From the NCBI RefSeq assembly GCF_045679555.1, contig NC_092096.1:28590364-28654363 (forward strand): 64,000 bases of DNA, read 5' to 3'. Below are positions 51,020 to 62,899 of the stretch, one piece after another. Both the position numbers and the translations under genes were made by a program. Each line of letters starts with the position of its first letter. The first letter of the stretch is position 1. This DNA comes from Salvelinus alpinus (taxonomy: Eukaryota; Chordata; Actinopteri; Salmoniformes; Salmonidae). The notes under the pieces are model-generated. The model made no database searches and had not been told where the DNA came from. It saw nothing but the letters and a program-made list of their open reading frames with translations.

Positions 51020-52482
51020 AACGCAAAAAAGGAAACGTCCTCTCACTGTCAACTGTATTTATTTTTTAGCAAACTTAACATGCGTAAGTATTTGTGTGAA
51101 CATAACAAGATTCAACAACTGAGACATAAACTGAACAAGTTCCACAGACATGTGACTAACAGAAATTTAATAATGTGTTCCTGAACAAAGGGGGGGTCAA
51201 AATCAGAAGTAACAGTCGGTATCTGGTGTGGCCACCAGCTGCAATAAGTACTGCGGTGCATCTCCTCCTCATGGATTGCACCAGATTTGCCAGTTCTTGC
51301 TGTGAGATGTTACCCCACTCTTCCACCAAGGCACCTGCAAGTTCCTGGACATTTCTGGGAGGAATGGCCCTAGCCCTCACCCTCCAATCCAACAGGTCCC
51401 AGACATGCTCAATGGGATTGAGATCCGGGCTCTTCGCTGGCCATGGCAGAACACTGACATTCTTGTCTTGCAGGAAATCACGCACAGAACGAGCAGTATG
51501 GCTGGTGGCATTGTCATGCTGGAGGGTCATGTCAGGATGAACCTGCAGGAAGGGTACCACATGAGGAAGGAGGATGTCTTCCCTGTAATGCACAGCGCTG
51601 AGATTGCCTGCAATGACAACAAGCTCAGTCCAGACCATGACGGACCCTCCACCTCCAAATCGATCTCTTTCCCGAGAACAGGCCTTGGTGTAACGCTCAT
51701 TCCTTCGACGATAAACGTGAATCCGACCATCACCCCTGGTGAGACAAAACCGCGACTCGTCAGTGAAGAGCACTTTTTGCCAGTCCTGTCTGGTCCAGCG
51801 ACGGTGGGTTTGTGCCAATAGGCGACGTTGTTGCCGGTGATGTCTGGTGAAGACCTGCCTTACAACAGGGCTACAAGCCCTCAGTCCAGCCTCTCTCAGT
51901 CTATTGCGGACAGTCTGAGCACTGATGGAGGGATTGTGCGTTCCTGGTGTAAGTCAGGGAGTTGTTGTTGCCATCCTGTACCTGTCCCGCAGGTGTGATG
52001 TTCGGATGTAACGATCCTGTGCAGGTGTTGTTACACGTGGTCTGCCACTGCGAGGACGATCAGCTGTCCGTCCTGTCTCCCTGTAGCGCTGTCTTAGACG
52101 TCTCACAGTACGGAAATTGCCATTTATTGCTCTGGCCACATCTGCAATCCTCATGCCTCCTTGCAGCATGCCCAAGGCACATTCACGGGCAGGGACCCTG
52201 GGCATCTTTCTTTTTGTGTTTTCAGAGTCAGTAGAAAGGCCTCTTTAGTGTCCTAATTTTTCATAACTGTGACCTTAATTGCCTATCGTCTGTAAGCTGT
52301 TAGTGTCTTAATGACCGTTCCACAGGTGCATGTTCCTTAATTGTTAATGGTTCATTAAACAAGCATGGGAAACAGTGTTTAAACTCTTTACAATGAAGAT
52401 AATGAAGTTATTTGGATTTTTACTAATTATCTTTGAAAGACAGGATCCTGAAAAAGGGACGTTTCGTTTTTTGCTGAGTTTA
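51020..52482 (-). mobile_element. Tc1-like element with broken transposase
   Basis: The right end reads inward as AAACTCAGCAAAAAACGAAA, and the left end is a related but diverged CGCAAAAAAGGAAACGTCC. On the - strand the transposase begins MPRVPARECALGMLQGGMRI with a paired-type HTH and GRPR hook, and continues with [18 protein letters not shown] and [12 protein letters not shown], so the DDE residues can all be seen. The frame changes between 51954 and 51818, and there is a deletion near the VMVW box. It shares its right-hand boundary (TATATA) with the next element. Confidence 0.88.
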
Positions 52483-52486
52483 TATA

Positions 52487-53066
52487 CACTGCTCAAAAAA
52501 ATAAAGGGAACACTTAAACAACACAATGTAACTCCAAGTCAATCACACTTCTGTGAAATCAAACTGTCCACTTAGGAAGCAACACTGATTGACAATACAT
52601 TTTACATGCTGTTGTGCAAATGGAATAGACAAAAGGTGGAAATTATAGGCAATTAGCCAGACACCCCCAATAAAGGAGTGATTCTGCAGGTGGTGACCAC
52701 AGACCACTTCTCAGTTCCTATGCTTCCTGGCTGATGTTTTGGTCACTTTTGAATGCTGGCGGTGCTCTCACTCTAGTGGTAGCACGAGACGGAGTCTACA
52801 ACCCACACAAGTGGCTCAGGTAGTGCAGCTCAACCAGGATGGCACATCAATGCGAGCTGTGGCAAGAAGGTTTGCTGTGTCTGTCAGCGTAGTGTCCAGA
52901 GCATGGAGGCACTACCAGGAGACAGGCCAGTACATCAGGAGACGTGGAGGAGGCCGTAGGAGGGCAACAACCCAGCAGCAGGACCGCTACTTCCGCCTTT
53001 GAGCAGGAGGAGCACTGCCAGAGCCCTGCAAAATGACCTCCAGCAGGCCACAAATGTGCATGTGTC
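52487..53066 (+). repeat. Left arm of the 580-bp inverted repeat
   Basis: Nearly identical to the inverse of 53464-54043. It contains the transposase N-terminal coding region with a premature stop at 53000-53002. Confidence 0.9.
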
Positions 53067-53463
53067 AGCATATGGCTCTGAGGATCTCATCTCGGTACCT
53101 GATGGCAGTCAGGCTATCTCTGGCGAGCACATGGAGGGCTGTGCGGCCCCACAAAGAAATGCCACCCCACACCATGACTGACCCACCGCCAAACCGGTCA
53201 TGCTGGAGGATGTTGCAGGCAGCAGAACGTTCTCCACGGCGTCTCCAGACTCTGTCACGTCTGTCACATGTGCTCATGTGCTCAGTGTGAACCTGCTTTC
53301 ATCTGTGAAGAGCACAGGGCGCCAGTGGCGAATTTGCCAATCTTGGTGTTCTCTGGCAAATGCCAAACGTCCTGCACGGTGTTGTGCTGTAAGCACAACC
53401 CCCACCTGTGGACGTCGGGCCCTCATACCACCCTCATGGAGTCTGTTTCTGACCGTTTGAGCA

Positions 53464-54043
53464 GACACATGCACATTTGTGGCCTGCTGGAGGTCATTTT
53501 ACAGGGCTCTGGCAGTGCTCCTCCTGCTCAAAGGCGGAGGTAGCGGTCCTGCTGCTGGGTTGTTGCCCTCCTACGGCCTCCTCCACGTCTCCTGATGTAC
53601 TGGCCTGTCTACTGGTAGCGCCTCCATGCTCTGGACACTACGCTGACAGACACAGCAAACCTTCTTGCCACAGCTCGCATTGATGTGCCATCCTGGATGA
53701 GCTGCACTACCTGAGCCACTTGTGTGGGTTGTAGACTCCGTCTCATGCTACCACTAGAGTGAGAGCACCGCCAGCATTCAAAAGTGACCAAAACATCAGC
53801 CAGGAAGCATAGGAACTGAGAAGTGGTCTGTGGTCACCACCTGCAGAATCACTCCTTTATTGGGGGTGTCTTGCTAATTGCCTATAATTTCCACCTTTTG
53901 TCTATTCCATTTGCACAACAGCATGTGAAATTTACTGTCAATCAGTGTTGCTTCCTAAGTGGACAGTTTGATTTCACAGAAGTGTGATTGACTTGGAGTT
54001 ACATTGTGTTGTTTAAGTGTTCCCTTTATTTTTTTGAGCAGTG
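53464..54043 (-). repeat. Right arm of the 580-bp inverted repeat
   Basis: Inverse copy of the left arm with only scattered differences, ending at the TA at 54044. Confidence 0.9.
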
Positions 54044-54045
54044 TA

Positions 54046-55004
54046 GTTTTGTCCATTTTGTCCATCAAAAGTTCAACTAATTCTTACTTTTTATGTACAT
54101 CTAATTATAATTTGCATAATGTTTAGCAAAACTTTGGTTGCCTCTTGATGCAAACTGTTAAATCGCTCAGAGGCTGTCTACTATAAATGGCCAATATCCA
54201 CCAGCAAGCAATGCTTCACCTAGCCACGCGAGCTTCGCCCTGAGAAGCTTGCCATGTGGGTGCTAGCAAGCCAACAACATGATAGGTACTGCCAATCCAG
54301 TAGGGGCTGGAAGCTATTTTAAGCTTTAATTGGTTGTGCAATATTGGCAATAATTTACATATATCAAGCTTTCCCCAACTTAAGTCCTGCCCTGTTCAGG
54401 GTCTGTTCAGCGAGCTTCTCTTGCCTTGCTAACTTACTTCCTTACACTGAAAATGAATGGGCTCCGTAACTTTGTCGGAGGCATCTCTTGCTAGTGGACA
54501 TGCCCGGTAAGTGACGGATCACTTCAGTTTGCTATTTCCAAAGAAATGTAGCTTGTGGTATCAAACAACATTCACACAGGTCGGGAATTTATCAATAGCC
54601 AATCTAGCCCGGTGTTCAAGCTAGCGAGACCTTCCCTCCCCCGATTGGTTAATTGCACAGTGGTTTTCTTCTGTGATTTTCATAAAGTTCAGCCTAACTT
54701 TTTGCCTCTTTCTGTTCACCAGAATTGGTTTGCATCACTCATTTAACCCTGGTGCTTTGCTGAAAACAATGTACGGCCATTGTGGTATGAGTCAGATTGA
54801 CCCGTATAGTTTAAACACACTCAAGACAGTCAAAGAATCACGTAAAAACAACCAAAACTTTATTTTGTCTTGTCAGACCTTTCAGAAAGAAGAAATGCAA
54901 GAACATTTGATTTAAAGAACTCTATATTTAAGTACTATTTGTTAAACATATTTTCTTTCTCACAAACAAGCATTTTCTGTTGGAGCTCATTTTGGGGTGT
55001 CTGT
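54046..55004. other. Intergenic, nothing recognised
   Basis: AT-rich DNA without coding signals or known repeats on either strand. Confidence 0.3.
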
Positions 55005-55265
55005 CAGAGATCGGTGTTAACTCGAAATGACACAACGACAAGGTTCCAGTTTAACAAAGTTTACTCTACTATATGAACACACTACAAGGTAGCCATTACA
55101 CTCAAGGCTAGGTCCAACAACGACAAGACTTCCTGCGCATGCGCACTCTTGACTGAGTGATAGCCCCGTAATAACAGAAATATAGGGATACTTAAAACAT
55201 GAACTTAACAATCGGCTGCTCTCACGCTGAGAAGCTTGGGAATGCTCCTTTTCACCCAAACATAA
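55005..55265. repeat. Unclassified interspersed repeat, possibly a solo LTR
   Basis: The stretch begins TGTCAGAGATCGGTGTTAAC and has LTR-like base composition. It has the feel of a familiar salmonid repeat, but no second copy is present in the window and the right edge is not clear. The identity is a guess. Confidence 0.25.
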
Positions 55266-55646
55266 TTATAAAAGTGCAACCACAACCAGTCAAAACAAAA
55301 TACATCACACATTTGTTTATTTTGGACCTGTGCAAATATCTATACACATGAAAGCCTCTGGGTCAAAATAACAAACAACATCATGTTTGTACACAAAATC
55401 TAGACATTCTACAACACATCAGTGTGTCCACATTTTGAGTTAGGTTCATGACGCTAAACGAGGACAAGGTATTTAATTTCATGGAGAAAAAGAGAGGTTA
55501 ACTAGTATTTTAGGGGTCAAGTTGATCCGCAACATAATAAGAGGGTTAACAGGTGTTTCCTTCCTTTGAAAAATAATGACTTCTGCAATTTGTCGCTTAT
55601 AGTGGACAACCTCTGACAATGTCTCCTTGTGTCTTTTCCTCCCATT

Positions 55647-56115
55647 GCGGCCAGCAGCATACCACCCTGCATACCACTGCTGGCTTGCTTCTGAAGCTAA
55701 GCAGGTTTGGTCCTGGTCAGTCCCTGGATGGGAGAGCAGATGCTGCTGGAAGTGGTGTTGGGGGGCCAGTAGGAGGCACTCTTTCCTCTGGTCTAAAAAA
55801 TATCCCAATGCCCCAGGGCAATGATTGGGGACACTTCCCTGTGTAGGGTGCAGTCTTTCGGATGGGATGTTAAATGGGTGTCCTGACTCTCTGAGGTCAT
55901 TAAAGATCCCATGGCACTTATCGTAGGGGTGTTAACCCTGGTGTCCTGGCTAAATTCCCAATCTGGCCCTCAAACCATCACGGTCACCTAATAATCCCAA
56001 GTTTACAATTGGCTCATTCATCCCCCCTCCTCTCTGTAACTATTCCCCAGGTTGTTGCTGTAAATGAGAATGTGTTCTCAGTCAAATTACCTGGTAAAAT
56101 AACAGGAAAAATTGG
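55647..56115 (+). mobile_element. 5S rRNA-derived SINE
   Basis: The head (about 55647-55745) matches 5S rRNA: GCGGCCAGCAGCATACCACC at the start, AAGCTAAGCAGGTTTGGTCC (box A region) and CCTGGATGGGAGAGCAGATG (box C region). The body and a LINE-like tail follow, with GTTGTTGCTGTAAATGAGAA near 56053. This organisation is that of SINE3-type elements of fish, transcribed by RNA polymerase III through the internal 5S promoter. Confidence 0.85.
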
Positions 56116-56579
56116 AAATAACTTATTCCTGGTTGTTTGATTTCTCAAAGTAATGCCCAGTATAAATGTACTGTTAGTGTGAACTCCAACCTAATTTGCA
56201 TAACACCAGCATTTAGAACAACAGAAAGGAGTCCACTCCACAGGAGTCTTCACCACATGGAATATATGGGAGAAATGAACGTGAAACCCAAATAAGGGTA
56301 AAGTTAGGAGAGATTTGTGGTCAGAGATGTTGCCATAGATCTTCACCTTAGCCCAAGAAGTCACCAAGGCAACCAGTAAAGAGAGAGCAGATATGCATTC
56401 AGTCAGTCAGTCGGTTTCATTAACATGCTGAACTCACTCACACACACGCATCCCATACCCAAAAAAATCTCTTTACAAAGGCATTACACTGGAACCACAT
56501 ACTAAAGGTGGATGGTCTTGCACATAAGAAAATGGTAATGTATTTACTGTATAATTACAAAATAGTTATGCTGCATGTC
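56116..56579. other. Intergenic, nothing recognised
   Basis: No coding signal or identified repeat; a few CAGT and ACAC short repeats near 56400-56450. Confidence 0.3.
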
Positions 56580-56806
56580 AAATAAAATCCAAGTTTATTT
56601 GTCACGTGCGCCGAATACAACAGGTGTAGTAGACCTTACAGTGAAATGCTTACTTACAGGCTTTAACCAATAGTGCAAAAAAGGTATTAGGTGAGCAATA
56701 GGTAAGTAAAGAAATAAAACAACAGTAAAAAGACAGGCTATATACAGTAACGAGGCTATAAAAGTAGCGAGGCTACATACAGACACCGGTTAGTCAGGCT
56801 GATTGA
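56580..56806 (-). mobile_element. 3' end of a Rex/L2-like LINE
   Basis: It starts with a TCAAATAAAATCC tail (reverse orientation) and contains TTGTCACGTGCGCCGAATAC, TAGACCTTACAGTGAAATGC and GGCTATATACAGTAACGAGG. These are 3' untranslated motifs of the same LINE family as 6497-7093 and 26541-28183. It is strongly 5'-truncated. Confidence 0.65.
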
Positions 56807-58053
56807 GTCAGAACTAGGAAACTCGGAAATGTCAAACTTGGAAACTTGTTGTAGAAAGATGATACCCAAGTTTCACACTTGGAAAGTATCAGAATCAACC
56901 AATAGGAAGCTCTACGCAAACAACTTACGTTAATTTTAACTCAGAGGTTCCCGAGTTTCTGACTTGTCATAAATGTAGCATTACACTATAATTACTACAC
57001 ACAAAAGTTGTTATATCATTCTGCATTCAAATTCATTGTGGTTTCATATATGGAAACTGAGACAATCATTTTGTTATGTAAATAAACAGATCTTGTACAA
57101 TTCTGTAATGTCTTCGCAATATTTTCATAAAACAGACCAGACAGTACAGTACACCCTTCAAATGTTATTATATTTCTAAATGTCAGTCAATTATGCAAGT
57201 ACAGTATAACATTTTAAAATACATTTAGTCCTATTTTAATGTTCCAATATTCAATAGATACTGTATCACATATTTAATTGGTTTTATATACTTTGTAGTA
57301 TTTCTCTTCAAGTTCAGTAGATACTTATTTGATTGATGTTTCAGCATTGAGACATACCAAAGTGTACTCCCAAGTACGATTAACATGACAAAACAAATAT
57401 AAGATGCTAAGAACTGTTTAAACTTACCTCGATGTGCAATTTCCTTGATCCTCTGAGGAAAAACCTAAATGTACTTTGAGAATATCTTCTAACTCCTCCC
57501 TCTAGTCTTAAGAGTTTATTAGTGTAGTCAATATAACAAGTTAATAATTGATCATTACAGTACACTCATGTGGACTAAAATGCAAAAACAGTTGTAGTAA
57601 AACTGTGTTGACCACACTGTGAAAAATATATTAGTGGAATTTATGATTTATTTTAGCATTGCACTACTACACTGAGCTGTATTCTGTCATCGTCAGTTAC
57701 ATCCCTTTATAAGGAATCATTATGGTCTGGGATTCCAGTGCGCCAATTTCCTCATGTTAATCATTAAACTGCCTGGCCTATATCCAGGTAGCTATCTGAA
57801 CAGACACCCTGCTGAGACATGGTGGACCCCAATACAAGTTAGTTCAGGTGTGACCCCACAGCATAAACCGAAACCCAGCGGGACCAGGTGGTCACTTTGT
57901 CAAGGGTCAGATTGCAACTCAAGCCAAGCATTCTTTCACTGCAGGGAAACTGGGTCAATTAAAATCTAAGCTAAGTAACACTCTGTTACTCAACTCCATA
58001 AGTAAAGAAAAAGGCAAAAGGGAAATGTTGAGAGACTTTGAGCAACAACTGAC
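56807..58053. other. Intergenic, nothing recognised
   Basis: AT-rich sequence with no supported gene or repeat. Confidence 0.3.
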
Positions 58054-58346
58054 CAGTGGGGGATGTTGACAAACCCAGGGGGTGACATCAACGAGAGACT
58101 TTCGAAAAAATAAACTATCACTGGGTTTCTCAATGCCGCTAGGCTTTAGTTGCCCTGTCTCTTATTCAGCTCTCCACTGTCCTGTCCTCCACATCCTGTT
58201 GCGTGACCACATTCTTTCACAGTGGAGAGCTGAATAAGGGACAGCGCAACTAAAGCCTAGCGGCGTTGAGAAACCCAGTGATAGTTTATTTTTTTCGAAA
58301 GTCTCTCGTTGATGTCACCCCCTGGGTTTGTCAACATCCCCCACTG
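58054..58346. repeat. Hairpin element: 127/128-bp inverted arms around a 38-bp loop
   Basis: The left arm 58054-58180 (from CAGTGGGGGATGTTGACAAA) and the right arm 58219-58346 (ending TTGTCAACATCCCCCACTG) are inverse copies with about four substitutions and one length difference. The loop is 58181-58218. No coding capacity and no clean target duplication. CAGTG/CACTG ends hint at a hAT-type or fold-back MITE. Confidence 0.9.
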
Positions 58347-59019
58347 TATCCATCACAACTGTAATAGGGGGATGAAATACGACATGGCTGAAGAACAGGG
58401 GTGGATGGGGCTGCTTTTTGATGTGGCTGTATCTTGTGCATGTTGCTACAGGGTTTTGTCTACATAAATGAGCTGACAGGTGCATTTCATATATGTAGAC
58501 TACATAACTTGAGTTACAGTTATAATGTAATGCAATTTTTATATTATTTTCTATATGATAGTAAAGTGGAACCCTGAACATATAAAACTATAGAAAGCAA
58601 TGTGTTCAGCCAGCCTTGAATGTGTCATAAAAGCCTTTGGAGGGTCCCTGCCTGGTAGCATTTCTGGTTTCCTAGTAACCAGGCAGCCTAGTAATTGGAC
58701 ACATAATGACATGGTATGACACCAACGCGGAGGACGGCTTGAAGGATCATGTTCAACTGGTGCTTCCTGCTAGGAACATTCCACTGCTCTCCTGGACCTT
58801 GATTACTGTTTTCTTCTGAACCAGATGTATTCATAAGCATGAGGATCCTCGCACAACTTCAATTGGAATAAGTGTTTATTTGTCGGTTTGGATGACTGGG
58901 GGAAATGGGAGAGGGGTGACCAAGAGACATGATACGGTGTATTCACCCTCCAAAACAGATACCTGGTGCAACGGGTGTCGTTCCTTATTGGATACGAAGG
59001 TACAGAGGAAGTAGAGTCC
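58347..59019 (+). other. 5' flank of the dystroglycan-like gene
   Basis: No repeat or gene is recognised. It probably contains the promoter and 5' UTR, but no motif could be supported. Confidence 0.3.
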
Positions 59020-62000
59020 ATGCTTTTTGAACCTTTCTCCCCTCTCCTCTGTCTCTTGATGCTGCTGGGATGTGTGTCGAAGTCCCATGGCTTGGTGAAA
59101 CCGCACTCTTGTCCTCCAGTGGGACGGCAGCAGGGCCTCCCAAACCGCACAGTCCAAGCTGGGACAGCTTTCTACTTTCCACTCCCCCTGCCAGCCATAC
59201 AGAGAACTTTACAGCACTATCAGGTGAGCTGACTGTACTGAAAGTTGCCATGTAAATCCAAGGCCATTAATAATGTCAACTAGAGGCTGATATTTCAATA
59301 GCTTGGTAGCAAATGCTTATTTCAAACACATAAGTGGGGAACACTGTTTACTCATTTGGCTGGGGAGTTATGGACTACACAACTACAATGGAATATGGCC
59401 ATATAGGCCTGGCAGAATAATTAAGTAACTCATGGAGGAAAAGGGTTACTGAATGAAAGTTCATCCACTCCTTCAGGTCTCTTTGGCCAATGATGATGCA
59501 ATGCCAAGGTGGTTGGAGTTCACTGAGAAGACTGGCAAGCTATTTGGCTTGGCAGTACCCCCTTAAAGTGTCCGTCGCAGGCTACTGTGTATCCATTACC
59601 TACTTTCATCCACATGTCCTTAATGGAACAGCGGGAGAGGGGAGCATATTCTCTACACACATAAAGAGGACATTGATCATTTTATATTCATCATGTGCAT
59701 TGCATGTATCGATTGATTAAATTGAACTGTTTTCGGTAAAAAGCTGAGAGATGGGCCTGGAGAAATGTAACCACTCTCAAATTCATAGAGCTATAGATGC
59801 AAGGAGTGACCATCCATTATATCAAAATGAGAGTTTAAACCATATTTTAAGGCTATACAGACTTTGTTTACATTTATATTGTTTACAAACATTTGAGTAA
59901 AACATGTTTGTATTTTGGGTTCTGATGGGGTACGACAGTTGAACTAAGCTCATAAGGTATTTATAAGTTATATTCTTCAAGATTCAATAGGTATATATAA
60001 TTAATTTATACATTTTTTTTTTTTTTTTATGGATGTTGCATTTAAGGATTCCAGCTTTAAATAAATTTGATCTGTTCAATTTAGGTATTTAAATTTACTT
60101 CATAAACTGACTGAATTGAATAATTATTTTGACACTAATCCTGGTTGGTGGTGTGTTTGACAGGGCCAGTCTCATCTGCCCTGTGGGGGAGACTGTCATC
60201 TGGGCTGATCTAATGCTTCAGGTGGACCCTGGCAGCTTGGACGCAGACCAACGTGTACAGCTGACCAGCAGAATGGCTGACTATCTGCGAATGGCTCCTG
60301 GCTCCGTACACCTCCTCTCGCTCAGGGGCCCCACTGCACTGCAAAGAGAGAAAACCAGGGTGTGTAAGCAGGATCTCCTGACTGCCCGCGCTACTCGGGG
60401 AAAGGGACCGTGGGAAGAGGGCAGGCTGCCGAGCTCTTGTGACCGGTCGGTTGTGGGGGAGCAGTTATCAGACTTAGTCCTGATTTTGGAGCATAGCACT
60501 GCCTCAGGTCTGCTGACCATCATGTTGGGAGTCCCCATACTAGGGTGGAGGGTTCTCTGCAAGGGGTTGCTTTCTAGGATCAGGAGGGGCCTGCAACCTC
60601 TGCGTCATACAGCCACTCCAAATGCAGTTCTCCCACCACCAACGCAGGTGTCAGAGTCAGTCAGACTGGAGCTTTCACACATACCTGCTCTGGAGCCTTC
60701 TACTAGTTTGATGATGTCATGCCCCACAGCCATCCTGGAGACACACACTGGGACCCCAAACCTAGAACTAACACAGGCCTCAAGTTACCCTCTAACATCC
60801 TGTTGCTTGTGAGGGTGTTTTGCAATCACCACCATCTGGCACGAGAGACGATTTGTTGTCCATGCCTCTCAAACCATCCCTACTCACCCCAGAATGTTTC
60901 ACACAATCACTGAAGAGGCCTACATTTCACACAGCCACCAAAACGGAGACGGTATCAACTGTTAGTATGTCCAGAGAATCAAACCATTCTCAGCACCAGG
61001 CTGGAGAGTATGACGCAACTTCAAGCTTCTCATCAGGTCCAGTTGAGACGCAAGGTTTCTTTGGGCCTTGCTCCAACTGGAGTACTTAGAGCATCTTCCC
61101 AGCCCATGTCTCCTTCAGCTGCCTCCTCAGGTTAGTTTACTACTAACTTTCACATCACATTTCTCATGCATAACTTCCTCTCTGTATGAACTTTGGCATG
61201 ATGTAATGGTCTTTCTAAATATGTACTGATGTTATTCCAGGGCCCTCCAATCTCCCTCCCAAAGTGTTGCAGTCCATCCCACTTCTGGAAGCCACAGTCG
61301 GCTTCCCTTTCCACTACACAATACCATCAAGGACCTTTCTGGATCCAGAGGATGGAGAAGCAGAGTCCCTCTCCCTGGAGCTGATGTTCAAAGATGGCCC
61401 TCCTGTGACTCTGGGGTCCTGGGTGGTCTGGGATGGACTTGAGCTGCACGGTGTCCCTCTGGAAGTGGACCTGCAGTTTGCCCCTCTGCAGCTGCTGCTG
61501 GCTGCTCGGGACAATCAGGGCCTGGCTGCCTGGCTCCCCCTCACCTTGGACCTCCACCGCAGCCATGCGGAGCCCTGCCACAGCTTTAGCCTCACGGCTC
61601 ACCGGAGTCTTCACTCCATCCTCAGCCAGCGCCACAGGGTGGAGCTTCTCCTAGACAAGCTGTCCCGCTTCTTCAATGACTCTGGCAGCCACCACCTTGC
61701 CGTGCTGTCCCTGGCACCTGGATCCACTATTGTGTCTTGATACAACTTCACCCTATGCCAGGTGGGGGGGTGATGGTGTCGAGGGACAGTGCCCTGTGGG
61801 TCGGGTCTGGCGTATGTGGGAGGAAATTAGTTCAGAGGCCAGACAGAGTAGCCCTGCGTTCAGCCAGACGATTTTCCCAGAGTTCCCCATCAGCAAGGTA
61901 GGCCCTGTGAGCTTCAGACGTGACTGTTTCTCCAGCCCCAACTACTGCCACAACTATAGCCTCTAGTCCCACTCTTTCCCCCAGTACTCCATATCCCACT

Positions 62001-62468
62001 TCTGTCAACACCGTCTCAGCCTCGGATCCCACTGGTGCATCAGTGCGACAGACAGACCCCTATCATTGGATGGCCAGTGTGTTGACAGCTTTACTAGTGG
62101 TCTGCTGCCTCTTTCTGGCAGTCACCCTTACATTTACAGTTTTCTATAGAAGCCGTGTGAGGGTAAGGACTCTTGCGATTTGGCCCTCAGAGGGGGTTGT
62201 CCCAGGTCACATCATGGATCTGAGGACAATAAGGCCAAGGATGCCCCTGCTGTTCTGACCAAAAGTACCCCCACTTCCCCCGAGGTTGTGGCGTAACGCT
62301 TCACCAGCCAGTGGAGAGCATCTCACTCCCACATATCTCCAGGGCAGACAGCCTTATCAAAGAGCAGTGTCTTTTCACCCACCTCCACAATACCAGTTCC
62401 CACCACAATACCCACATAAAAGACCATGGGAACACAAATCCCAAGAAGAAAAGCATACAAACAAATGA
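59020..62468 (+). pseudogene. Dystroglycan-like gene with several frame breaks
   Basis: Exon 1 (59020-59223) encodes a signal peptide (MLFEPFSPLLCLLMLLGCVS). Exon 2 starts at 59477 (AMPRWLEFTEKTGKLFGLAV, cadherin-like, like the first Ig-like domain of DAG1). Exon 3 starts at 60164 (SLDADQRVQLTSRMADYLRM, the S6-like domain), with a serine/threonine-rich stretch after it. The exon from 61241 has the second cadherin-like domain (FHYTIPSRTFLDPEDGEAES) and a SEA-type domain. A transmembrane helix (VLTALLVVCCLFLAVTLTFT) lies near 62080. Frame changes occur near 59558-59562 (C run), near 60810, at 61764-61770 (G run) and near 61920. TGA codons stand at 61738, where the family has a tryptophan, and at 62256. 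The same frame continues after 62258 to HPPPQYQFPPQY. It could be a pseudogene or a gene with assembly errors at homopolymers. Confidence 0.65.
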
Positions 62469-62899
62469 ATCCATTCTTGGAAGTGAGGTTGTGACATGTT
62501 CATACACACACTAGTCATGCTACTACGAGGGTTGTTGAGACAAATGTGTTGCACAACCGTTTTGGAAGACAAAGTATTAATGGATCTTAGGAGGGCAATT
62601 ATAAATGTACCTTTTATACTGGAACGTTGTATTGCTGTGATAATCTACACACATTTGCACTTCTATGTACCAAAACGTACAACATAAAGCATGAAAATTG
62701 TCGTTTTTCATTTCATTGAGGAATCCTAAAGTAGAATTAAGATACAATATACATCATAGCTGGATTTTACTATATTTCAGACAAAAACCTTCCAAACTGA
62801 CAAAACTGCATTTTGTTATATATGAGACTTGATGCCAACCATTCGCGGTCACCGTACCATTAACCTAACCATGAGAAAAATAGAACGGCACAAAAAAAA

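Larger units (their letters stand above)
52487..54043. mobile_element. Head-to-head inverted Tc1-like derivative (fold-back)
   Basis: Both ends start with the CACTGCTCAAAAAAATAAAG terminus of the family at 19814-21394, flanked by TA (52485-52486 and 54044-54045). The left arm 52487-53066 (580 bp) runs + from the 5' end into the transposase start. The right arm 53464-54043 (580 bp) is its inverse. The 397-bp spacer continues the - strand copy through the VLFTDESRF and SVMVWGG boxes. Both arms share changes absent from the intact element (CTTTGAGCAGGAGGAGCACT), so one arm was copied from the other. No functional transposase remains. Confidence 0.9.

Noticed and set aside
52739-53791. Several overlapping open frames on both strands suggesting multiple genes
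   Set aside because: They are the two inverted arms of one Tc1-like derivative and shadows of its transposase.
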